Positions 18,773 through 26,791 of a stretch of 64,000 bases of DNA are shown here, one piece after another; positions within the stretch are counted from its first letter, which is position 1, and every line of letters starts with the position of its first letter. The DNA is from Dyadobacter linearis (GTDB lineage: Bacteria; Bacteroidota; Bacteroidia; Cytophagales; Spirosomataceae). The notes beneath the pieces were generated by a model. That model made no database searches. It was not told where the DNA came from and saw only the letters and a list, made by a program, of their open reading frames with translations. The stretch lies in the NCBI RefSeq assembly GCF_907165045.1, contig NZ_CAJRAU010000002.1:682001-746000 (forward strand), given 5' to 3'. A program made the position numbers and the translations under genes.

Positions 18773-18961
18773 TTTGATAATGGGTTTAAAATATTGATAT
18801 GCAATATATTAACTGAAATTTATTCTAACAAAAGATATATACTTTTAATACTAAAAATAATAATCGTTTGTGTAATACATACTAAATGCTGGTAGCTATC
18901 TAATATGTATTCTAAGTTTAATACTTTTGATAATATCGATCTGGTTGTGCCAGTTTTTACA

Positions 18962-21322
18962 TTAATAGATCAACTGAAATTCCGGCACAAGTGCGATCGC
19001 CCAGACCAGATCCTGAATACCTTCTTCATTAGGAGTTGGACCAAGGATTTTTTTGGCAGCGGCCAGCTCTTTCGGCAAAGGTTCGCGCCCGAGTGATTTT
19101 CGGTAAAGTGCGGTAACCAGTGAGTCGGTCGTGGGATATTTCGCCTTCCATTCCTTTGATCCCAATTTCAGGGTATGCGTGAATTTGTTTCCGTTCGTCA
19201 GTTCAAGCGCCTGCAAAAGATTCGCCTGCGAGGTACGGCTGGTGCTGACGGTTTCCCGGTTCGGTCTTCCCAGCGAGGTCAGGAACGGATCGTTTTTCAC
19301 GAAGGCTGCGCGGGCAAATGGCATCCGGGATTTAATATCTTCCGGCAGTCGCTTGTACATAATCGCCGAGTCGGCATACATCGGTTTAAAGGCAACACTG
19401 ATCGCATCCGAGAATTGCTCAGCAGAAAGTCTCTTTCTCACCATTCCCGTAAATTTGAAATCGTTGGCCATGATATCATTTGCCTCCTTCACCGAAGTGG
19501 AAGGCAGCTGATAGGTTTTGGAAGTGACGATCGTGTAGATCAGCTTTTTCATATCATACCCATTTGCAACGAAATCCGATGACAGCCAATCGAGCAGATC
19601 TTCACTCCACGGCATATTGTCCATCACGTCCACCGGCTCAATGATCCCGCGGCCAAGCAGCTGCGCCCAAATCCTATTCGTTACGGTACGGTAAAGTCTT
19701 CCGTCTTTCGGCTGCACCAGGAAGTCGGCCAGCTGGCGGAGGCGCGTTTCGGTATTTGCATCTACACTGATCTCGCCCAGTTCAGGGAACAGCATCTTCG
19801 TGCCTGCAATTTTTCCGGTCGGTTTATCACAACGGTTAATTTCCAGTAGTGTATCAGCAAAGATATTGGCGAATGCATAAGCGTCGGCAAGTTTCCAGTC
19901 GCTTACAAAACTGTCGTGGCAGGAAGCGCATTTCAGGTTCAGTCCCAAGAATACCTGCGATACGTTTTGTGCCGCCTGCATTTCGGTACGCTGACTCGAA
20001 TTGATCGTGCCCCGCCATTTAATTCCTTTTATAAATCCTTCCGACTCTTTATTCGGACTGATCAGCTCTTTCACAAACCAGTTATAAGGCTTGTTGACCT
20101 GTAAAGAACTGTACAGCCATTTCGTAATATCGAACCGGCCACCGGTAATGTAGCCCGTTCCCGAGTAATCGTTACGGAGCGCATCGTTCCAGAACGACAT
20201 CCAATGCTGCGCGTAGTCGTCATTGCGGTTCAGGAGTTCTCTCGCCAGCACTTCGCGTTTATCAGGGCGGGTATCTGCTATGAATGCGTCTACTTTTTCG
20301 GGTGGAGGAAGCAGGCCGATAATATCAAGGTAAACGCGGCGAATGTAAATGCGGTCGTCAACCACCGGTTTCCAGGAAATGTTATTTTTCTTGAAATAGG
20401 CATTCACAAACAGGTCGACCGGTTTGTTCAACTCTGCGGTGGGTGAAGGAACAGTCGGCATTCTTGGTTCCAGTGCAGCTACGCGGTAAATGCTTTTCTG
20501 CTCACCTTCCGGCCACAATGCACCTTTTTCAATCCAGAATTTCAATACGTTTACTTCCCGTTCGGTCAGTCTTTTGCCTTTTGTCGGCATTGCCTCTTTA
20601 TCGCCTTTCGGCAGACTGATCCGTCTGATCATTTCGCTTTTGTCGGGGTGATTCGGGACAACCACCGGGCCGCCTTCGCCGCCTTTCATGATCGCGTCTT
20701 TGCTGTCGAGCCGAAGATCACCTTTCGTTTTGGTTTCGCTGTGGCAGCTGTAACAGTTATGCGCCAGTATTGACCGCACTTCGACATTCAGGTCCTGTAC
20801 CTGCTGTGGGTTCAATGCGCCTGTATTGGTAAGTACAAAATCAGCTTCGTCTGTTCCGGCCGGCTCTTGTGGTTCTCCGGAGGAAGGCAATGTACTTGAA
20901 AGATAATCGTCGCCGTGGGTAAGCATGGCGCCGTAATGTCCCGCAAACGTAACGCCGAATACGGTTACGAAAAGCAGAGAGCGGAAAACAGCGCGGTTTC
21001 GAGCGCGCAATGCAAATGATGCCGCAACGGCGAGCGCCATCGTGGCTATACCCGACCATTTATGGATTTCAAAACTGGTACCGGAAGCATCTTCGGCTTC
21101 TGCGAGCAAGAGACCGAAGATCACTGCTGTGAGCGCGCTTCCTGCTCCGATCCATGTTACGATCCGGGTTGCTTCACGTAGTCCGGCAGACTTGCGTTTC
21201 CAATCCAGTATTTCCAGTAAAAGGGCCACCAGCAAAAGGCCGATCGGAAAATGCACCATTAACGGGTGCAATCGACCTAAAAATTGCCAAAGCCAGAATG
21301 TTTCGTTTGCTTGAAGTAACAC
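18962..21322 (-). CDS. Membrane DUF2231-PSCyt1-DUF1549-DUF1553 cytochrome
   Basis: A 786-residue multidomain protein. Residues 1-150 hold about four membrane segments of DUF2231 type (FLGRLHPLMVHFPIGLLL). Next is a Planctomycete-type cytochrome c domain with heme site CYSCH (about residue 195) and the family block GDLRLDSKDAIMKGG. Then come DUF1549 (RRVYLDIIGLLPPPEKVDAF; a second CxxCH, CASCHDSF, near residue 460) and DUF1553 (TVTNRIWAQLLGRGIIEPVDVMD). The soluble part should face the periplasm. It likely carries electrons or performs a heme-linked oxidation together with the DUF1501 protein downstream. The membrane part fused to the cytochrome is notable. Motif copy C lies 50-100 bases upstream. 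Confidence 0.88.
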   Translation of the reverse strand: MLLQANETFWLWQFLGRLHPLMVHFPIGLLLVALLLEILDWKRKSAGLREATRIVTWIGAGSALTAVIFGLLLAEAEDASGTSFEIHKWSGIATMALAVAASFALRARNRAVFRSLLFVTVFGVTFAGHYGAMLTHGDDYLSSTLPSSGEPQEPAGTDEADFVLTNTGALNPQQVQDLNVEVRSILAHNCYSCHSETKTKGDLRLDSKDAIMKGGEGGPVVVPNHPDKSEMIRRISLPKGDKEAMPTKGKRLTEREVNVLKFWIEKGALWPEGEQKSIYRVAALEPRMPTVPSPTAELNKPVDLFVNAYFKKNNISWKPVVDDRIYIRRVYLDIIGLLPPPEKVDAFIADTRPDKREVLARELLNRNDDYAQHWMSFWNDALRNDYSGTGYITGGRFDITKWLYSSLQVNKPYNWFVKELISPNKESEGFIKGIKWRGTINSSQRTEMQAAQNVSQVFLGLNLKCASCHDSFVSDWKLADAYAFANIFADTLLEINRCDKPTGKIAGTKMLFPELGEISVDANTETRLRQLADFLVQPKDGRLYRTVTNRIWAQLLGRGIIEPVDVMDNMPWSEDLLDWLSSDFVANGYDMKKLIYTIVTSKTYQLPSTSVKEANDIMANDFKFTGMVRKRLSAEQFSDAISVAFKPMYADSAIMYKRLPEDIKSRMPFARAAFVKNDPFLTSLGRPNRETVSTSRTSQANLLQALELTNGNKFTHTLKLGSKEWKAKYPTTDSLVTALYRKSLGREPLPKELAAAKKILGPTPNEEGIQDLVWAIALVPEFQLIY

Positions 21323-21373
21323 AATGAAAAAAATTAGGGGTTTAGGAATATTCAGTATCGGGGATGCTGAAAT

Positions 21374-21421
21374 ATTTTACAAATTAAAAAGGAAAGGAGC
21401 CGCATGCTGTCCTGTTCTGTC
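21374..21421 (-). promoter_or_regulatory. Shared regulatory motif, copy C (PSCyt1/DUF1501 unit)
   Basis: CTGTCCTGTTCTGTC is exact at 21407-21421. At the position of the second box, 24 bases away, the sequence is ATTTTACAAAT (21374-21384), only loosely like the box in copies A and B. The start codon of the PSCyt1 gene is 52 bases beyond this second position, at 21322. Confidence 0.68.
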
Positions 21422-21587
21422 TTGCACTGATCAAGCATCACACACCGGGTCTTTGTAGATTTTTGGAATAATAATTCGGAGATAGTGAAAATTGGCAAAG
21501 ATAATATTAGTGTAGTAACGAACCGCTGCTTGTAATAGTTACAGGGTTTATCAGAATGTGTATAAAAGAGACATTAAGGTAAAAGAG

Positions 21588-21637
21588 AAAAAATGCCGGA
21601 CTAACCGGACTGGTGACCCAGCCTGATCAGTCCGGCA
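21588..21637 (-). terminator. Intrinsic terminator after susD2
   Basis: Minus-strand hairpin with a 9-base stem (tgccggact at 21594-21602 with agtccggca at 21629-21637), a long loop that can partly pair, and a T run (A at 21588-21593 on the plus strand). It begins 7 bases after the susD2 stop codon. Confidence 0.8.
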
Positions 21638-21643
21638 AATGCA

Positions 21644-23158
21644 TTAATAACCTGGATTCTGCGTCAATTTCGGATTAATCAGAATTTGAGGCGCCGGGAT
21701 CGGGAGCACGTATTCGTTTTCGGTGAATACATAATCCGTAGAGTTAAAAGGAACATTTCCTCTGTCGATGGTCGGTTTCGCTCTTTCGCGCGCACCGTGC
21801 GCATTCATGAAAGCAGCCCATTGTGCGGGTGTCATTGTTCTTTTCAAGTCAAACCAGCGGTGGTTTTCGAATGCGAGTTCAAGCCTGCGTTCGTTCAACA
21901 CAGCTGTTCTGAATGCAGCTTTGTCCAACGTAGGTAACGCAGCAAGTCCAACACGTTTACGAACCTGGTTCACATAATCGGCAGCTTCGCCAGTCGGGCC
22001 GGCTTGCTCATTGATCGCTTCTGCAAGCATCAGCAAAACGTCGGCGTAGCGCAGGATCGGCCAGTTGGTATTGGTACGTCCCAAAATGGTATGCGGGTAG
22101 TTGTATTTAGCCACATAAGGTACCGGATACTCTTTTCCATCCAGCGTAAAGCTCGTTTTAAGAGAGATATCTTTACGCAGATCGCCTTTTTCATAAGCCA
22201 TAATGATATCGTTGCTGGGAGAATTTCTTCCACCATTACCACCGGCCGCATAACCTGTAACCGCGCCTCTTGAAACCCTCGGAGCGAATACATACTGGAA
22301 ATTGCTCCATTCGCCAAGGTCATTATCACCCTGGTACTGAATTTCGAAAAGAGACTCCGGCCCATTCTTTTTAGCCGGCGACGGATCGAAGTTATCCGCA
22401 TAGTTGGCATTCAGCGAATAGCCCAGCGTCGTTACTTCTTTCAAAGTGGTCACCGCATCTGCATATCTTTTCAATGTCAGATATGATTTACCCAAAAGAC
22501 CCAGCGCCGCACTTTTTGTCACGCGGCCTTTGTCGGCAGCATTCGTGTATTTGGCAGGCAATAAAGCCGCAGCCTCTTTCAGGTCTTTTTCAACCTGCGC
22601 CCAAACTTCCGCCTGAGGCGCTCTGATCAGATCAAATGCCGGATCAGGTGTAGCAAGTGTGGAAGTAACGATCACCACATCACCGAAATATTGAACCAGA
22701 TTAAAATACAGGTAACCTCTTAAAAATTTAAGCTGACCTTCGATTTCCTTTCTCGGTCCGTCTTCCATGGTCGCGTCGACCATTTTTTCCAGCGTGAGGT
22801 TGAGGTTATAAAGCGTCGCATAGTAGTTGTTCCACAGCGTCGCTATTTCACCGTTACCCGAGTTCACAGTACCATATTCAAACGCTTCCCAGCCACCCGC
22901 ACCACCGCGGTCCGACGGGTTAAGGTCGATCGTGGTATTGTCAGTCTGGAACTCGCCGAAGAGATAGCCGGTGTTGGTAATGCTCTGAACCTGTCCGTAA
23001 ACCCCGTTCAATGCCTGCTTCACCTGCGCTTCGTTCTTGTAGAACACACCTACGCCTACTTTGGTCGGGTCCGTCTGGTTGAGGAAGTCCTCACTGCAGG
23101 AAGACTGCATGAGCCCAAGTGCGATTATTCCTATTATTATTTTGCTTTTCATTTCCAA
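21644..23158 (-). CDS. SusD/RagB-family outer-membrane lipoprotein (susD2)
   Basis: A 504-residue SusD-like lipoprotein with lipid-attachment Cys at residue 21 (LGLMQSSC; the start may be the ATG two codons later). Family blocks are FYKNEAQVKQALNGVYGQ, EGQLKFLRGYLYFNLVQYFG, NQVRKRVGLAALP and NERRLELAFENHRWFDLKRT. It follows susC2 by 5 bases, so the two are co-translated. It is not closely alike to susD1 outside the family blocks, so the two pairs probably bind different ligands or different parts of one ligand. Confidence 0.95.
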   Translation of the reverse strand: MEMKSKIIIGIIALGLMQSSCSEDFLNQTDPTKVGVGVFYKNEAQVKQALNGVYGQVQSITNTGYLFGEFQTDNTTIDLNPSDRGGAGGWEAFEYGTVNSGNGEIATLWNNYYATLYNLNLTLEKMVDATMEDGPRKEIEGQLKFLRGYLYFNLVQYFGDVVIVTSTLATPDPAFDLIRAPQAEVWAQVEKDLKEAAALLPAKYTNAADKGRVTKSAALGLLGKSYLTLKRYADAVTTLKEVTTLGYSLNANYADNFDPSPAKKNGPESLFEIQYQGDNDLGEWSNFQYVFAPRVSRGAVTGYAAGGNGGRNSPSNDIIMAYEKGDLRKDISLKTSFTLDGKEYPVPYVAKYNYPHTILGRTNTNWPILRYADVLLMLAEAINEQAGPTGEAADYVNQVRKRVGLAALPTLDKAAFRTAVLNERRLELAFENHRWFDLKRTMTPAQWAAFMNAHGARERAKPTIDRGNVPFNSTDYVFTENEYVLPIPAPQILINPKLTQNPGY

Positions 23159-23163
23159 AGTTT

Positions 23164-26100
23164 TTAGAAGTTCACTTTTAATCCGGCTGAGAATGTTCTT
23201 GGGACAGGATAAGACTCATCGTCATTGTTGAGCTCAGTCCCGCCGCGTACGCCGGCATCAGGGTTATTTCCAGGATATTTCGTGATCAGGAATAGGTTGG
23301 CAGCATTGACGAATATGCGCGCGTCAGACAAAATTCCTTTTACTTTCGGGATCGTGTAGCCGATTGTTACGTTTTTGATCCAGGTATGTGTTCCATCGTA
23401 CACATAACGCTCGCTGCTTTCACGTGACCATTTGAAATAGTCGGTACCACCTTGTGAATTCTTCGCGCCAGGATTTGAACCAGGATTTTGTGGAGATCTC
23501 CAACGATCTTTCGCTTTTTCCAATACATTGAACACACCGTCCATATTCATGGTAGATGCTTCAATGTTCCGGTAGATATCGAAATCATAAGCGCCCATGA
23601 ACAATACGCTCACATCGAAACGCTTGTAGTCAGCAGCAACGGTCCACGCCCAGTTGAATTTAGGGTTCGGGTTACCGATAATGGTCATATCCTTTGTATC
23701 GTAAGAAACGATTCCGTCAGGACCGCCATCGGCAGCTCCGTGCAAATCGGCGAATATCATTGCTCCCGGTACTGCACCTTCCTGCAATGGCGCTTTTTTG
23801 ATCTCTTCCTCTGTATTGAAAATACCCAGTTTACGATATCCGAAGATCATCCCGATTGGCTGTCCAACCTGCTGAATGTTGTAACCGCCGTACTGACTAC
23901 CTTGAAGAATAAAGTCGTTCTGTCCTCTGATCGCAAGTACCTTGTTTCTGTTCACAGTTACGTTCGCATTGGTACGCAGGTTAACTTTTCCGAGTTTAAT
24001 GCGGTAGTTAGCTGCAAATTCAACTCCCTGGTTCTGGACTTTACCTAGGTTTTTCAGGGTTGAGGTAAATCCTGAGATCGCTGGAATGCTGTAACCGAGC
24101 AACATATCGTCGGTGATCTTTTTGTAGTATTCCAAAGTAAACACAAGGCTGTTATTGAAAGTAGCAAGGTCAAGACCAATGTTCAGCTGGTTTGACTTTT
24201 CCCACGACAGCTCTGAGTTAGCGAAACGCGTAACCGTTTTACCGGAAGCGAGTGAGTTACCCAGTACGTAGTTGTTAATTCCAAGGAATGCAAGGCTCGC
24301 GTAGTTTCCATCGTCACCCGCATTTTGACCCACACCAAAGTTATTGTTGGCACTAACCGCATAACTGTTGTTACCCGTCATACCCCAGCTTGCGCGCAGT
24401 TTCAGATCTGACAACCATGCAGCTTTTGGAATGAAACTCTCTTCCGAGATCCTCCAACCCACAGAAGCCGCAGGGAAGTTACCGAACTGGTGACCTTCGC
24501 TGAAACGTGAGCTACCTTCCCGACGGATAGATGCAGAAAGCAAATATTTGTCTTTGAAAGAGTAGTTGGCACGCGCCATGTAACCGATCATCGTCCACGT
24601 TCTTTCGATAGAGTTGGAAGAACGGATCGTTGCATTACCCAGGTAAGGGGTCAAATCGTCGGGGAATGTGTTACCACTTCCGTACAGACCTTTCACAGTT
24701 TCCTGTTGAGCAGTGTAACCTAATAATGCGTCAAAATGGTGGTTTTCTCCAATGTTCAGATCGTAGGTCAGCAACTGGTCAGTTGCGTAGTTGCGCAATT
24801 CCTCAGAATCATCACGAGCTGTGGCGATACGCGGAGGCGCTCCGTTCGCACCTGTCGCAACCGGAAGTCCGATTGTCGACGGAATGTATTCCTTGTACCT
24901 GTTATAATTGATCTTGGTATTCAAAGAAGATCTGAATTTCAAACCGGGAAGTATACTCAATTCCACATAACCATTAGCCAGTACATCAGCGATATTCCGG
25001 TCGCGGTTGATGTTTTTCAGCATATACAATGGATTAGGGAATCCGAATACATCACCTACACCATTGTAATACGGAATGAGTTCACCTTTTTCATCGTACG
25101 CAGGGTAACGCGGATCGGCGATCAGTGTTAACCCAACCTGTGCATTACGTCCGTCCGTACTTGCAAGGCTGGATCTTGAATAGCTACCAGCGATATTCAC
25201 ACCCATTTTAATGAACTTGTTTACATCACCCATCAGGTTAGTACGAAGAGAAGCACGGTCATAATCCGTGTGCTGCAATGCACCCGCTTCTTTGTAATAA
25301 CCCGCCGAGATCACCGATTTGATCGGGCCTGTACCGGACGAAAGTGTTACGTTCACATCCGTGTAGGGCGCATTGTTATGGAGGATCAGGTCAAACCAGT
25401 TGGTAGAATACTTTGTTTGTTCCGGGTTACGGAAGTCAATGGGTATCTCTTCCAATGTCGGGTTCCTTTTGTTGGCCAGCAAGAAGCGACCTTCAAAAAC
25501 TTCCTTTTTAAACTGGGCGAAATCCTGTCCGTTCAAAACCTTGGTTTTTCTAGATTCAGGCACATTTTGCACACCATAATCAACAGAAACGTTGAGGGAA
25601 GTCTTACCTTCTTTTGCGGATTTGGTCGTGATGAGAACAACACCGTTCGAGCCGCGCGCACCATAGATCGCCGTTGATGCTGCATCTTTTAATACAGAAA
25701 TCGTTTCGATGTCATTTGGGTTGAGGTTTTGACCTACTGAAATACCCACTGGAAAACCGTCGATAACATACAAAGGATCGCTGCCAGCTCCCAAAGAACT
25801 GATACCGCGCACCTTCACTTCAAACTGCTGACCAGGGGCACCGCTTTTTTGCTTGATAATCACACCGGCAGCCTGTCCCTGGATCATCCGCGTTACGTTG
25901 GACTTCGGTACTTCGCCGATGTCGTCAATATTGATTACAGAAAGCGCCGAGGTAATATCCCGCTTGCGCTGTGTACCATAACCAACTACTACTACTTCTT
26001 CAAGCGCCTTGGTATCAACCGCGAGCTGAATGTCGATCGTCGATTGATTTCCGACGGTCACTTCTTTGCTCAGGTAACCCACAAATGAGAACACAAGCAC

Positions 26101-26397
26101 GTTGCTTCCAGATTCCGGAATGTCCAGAGAATACGTTCCATCGGTCGTCGTTACCGTACCCGAGCTGGAACCTTTAAGAATCACACTAACACCCGGAAGT
26201 GCAAGCCCCTTATCGTCATTAACCTGGCCTTTCACGGTACGGTCAACGGTAGCATGGGTTGCTGCAATGCGACCAGGCTGGTCAGGTCCGGCGAATGTCG
26301 GGCCAGTAAATAAGATACCTACAAACACCTGTGCGAGTACCACTTTCGGGAGTACTTTGAGGCAGGGTTTGTAATTCATTAGTCGAGGTAAATTCAT
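23164..26397 (-). CDS. SusC/RagA-family TonB-linked outer-membrane transporter (susC2)
   Basis: A 1077-residue TonB-dependent transporter. After a signal region come a carboxypeptidase-D-like domain (about residues 55-130; GQVNDDKGLALPGVSVILKG), a plug (EEVVVVGYGTQRKRDITSAL, then YGARGSNGVVLITTK near 245) and the barrel, ending TFSAGLKVNF. It forms the first unit of the locus with susD2. Its leader is unusual: motif copy D lies about 250 bases before the start and a 13-base perfect inverted repeat lies between them. Substrate unknown. Confidence 0.96.
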   Translation of the reverse strand: MNLPRLMNYKPCLKVLPKVVLAQVFVGILFTGPTFAGPDQPGRIAATHATVDRTVKGQVNDDKGLALPGVSVILKGSSSGTVTTTDGTYSLDIPESGSNVLVFSFVGYLSKEVTVGNQSTIDIQLAVDTKALEEVVVVGYGTQRKRDITSALSVINIDDIGEVPKSNVTRMIQGQAAGVIIKQKSGAPGQQFEVKVRGISSLGAGSDPLYVIDGFPVGISVGQNLNPNDIETISVLKDAASTAIYGARGSNGVVLITTKSAKEGKTSLNVSVDYGVQNVPESRKTKVLNGQDFAQFKKEVFEGRFLLANKRNPTLEEIPIDFRNPEQTKYSTNWFDLILHNNAPYTDVNVTLSSGTGPIKSVISAGYYKEAGALQHTDYDRASLRTNLMGDVNKFIKMGVNIAGSYSRSSLASTDGRNAQVGLTLIADPRYPAYDEKGELIPYYNGVGDVFGFPNPLYMLKNINRDRNIADVLANGYVELSILPGLKFRSSLNTKINYNRYKEYIPSTIGLPVATGANGAPPRIATARDDSEELRNYATDQLLTYDLNIGENHHFDALLGYTAQQETVKGLYGSGNTFPDDLTPYLGNATIRSSNSIERTWTMIGYMARANYSFKDKYLLSASIRREGSSRFSEGHQFGNFPAASVGWRISEESFIPKAAWLSDLKLRASWGMTGNNSYAVSANNNFGVGQNAGDDGNYASLAFLGINNYVLGNSLASGKTVTRFANSELSWEKSNQLNIGLDLATFNNSLVFTLEYYKKITDDMLLGYSIPAISGFTSTLKNLGKVQNQGVEFAANYRIKLGKVNLRTNANVTVNRNKVLAIRGQNDFILQGSQYGGYNIQQVGQPIGMIFGYRKLGIFNTEEEIKKAPLQEGAVPGAMIFADLHGAADGGPDGIVSYDTKDMTIIGNPNPKFNWAWTVAADYKRFDVSVLFMGAYDFDIYRNIEASTMNMDGVFNVLEKAKDRWRSPQNPGSNPGAKNSQGGTDYFKWSRESSERYVYDGTHTWIKNVTIGYTIPKVKGILSDARIFVNAANLFLITKYPGNNPDAGVRGGTELNNDDESYPVPRTFSAGLKVNF

Positions 26398-26581
26398 AAG
26401 TCTAGGATTTGATTTTAGTTAAACACAGGTCATGACTAACAGGGATTGGTGGTTTTGTCCTTTCTGGCATAGATTGGTGGGTTTGATGGAAAAAAAATGA
26501 CGCGCTGTATGCATCGGCTGTGGTGCAGAGGAGTTTTGACAAATGCATGATACAGAAGGGATACATATTAGCGCTTACTAA

Positions 26582-26616
26582 AATAAGTACAATTTTTGAT
26601 TTGAATTGTACTTATT
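26582..26616. promoter_or_regulatory. Perfect 13-base inverted repeat in the susC2 leader
   Basis: AATAAGTACAATT (26582-26594) and AATTGTACTTATT (26604-26616) form a perfect dyad with a 9-base spacer, between motif copy D and the susC2 start. Read on the minus strand the hairpin is followed by a T-rich TTTTAG, so it could be an operator or an attenuator-like hairpin. The stem has low GC, which makes a strong terminator less likely. Confidence 0.6.
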
Positions 26617-26661
26617 CTCGAAAAGTATAGTGAAATGCAAAGGGTACTGTCCTGTTCTGTC
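26614..26661 (-). promoter_or_regulatory. Shared regulatory motif, copy D (susC2 unit)
   Basis: CTGTCCTGTTCTGTC is exact at 26647-26661. The second-box position (26614-26624, ATTCTCGAAAA) matches the copies A/B box only if shifted by one base. The 250-base distance to the susC2 start is like that of copy B to susC1. A weaker look-alike at 26454-26468 was not counted. Confidence 0.68.
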
Positions 26662-26791
26662 CGGTAAAAACCAAAAAGTGTATGAAAGGAACAATTAATA
26701 TAATTTGCCCACGAAATATGTTTACAGGCACTCATAGATGCCGTTTTGATTGACTAACTTTAACGGGTCTAAAGCCCTGTATCAGACGCCT

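Larger units (their letters stand above)
21323..21643. other. Intergenic stretch between susD2 and the PSCyt1 gene
   Basis: No gene. It holds the susD2 terminator (21588-21637) and motif copy C (21374-21421). The 165 bases between them show no repeat or RNA gene that I can support. Confidence 0.75.
26398..26791. other. Divergent intergenic region with motif D and an inverted repeat
   Basis: This 390-base stretch separates susC2 (minus) from the type B T9SS protein (plus). It holds the 13-base inverted repeat (26582-26616) and motif copy D (26614-26661). No gene is supported; a TTG-initiated extension of the plus-strand gene to 26750 is open but unlikely. Confidence 0.75.

Noticed and set aside
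26454-26468. A look-alike of the shared motif (TGTCCTTTCTGGC) close to susC2
   Set aside because: Too many mismatches and no second box; counted as chance.
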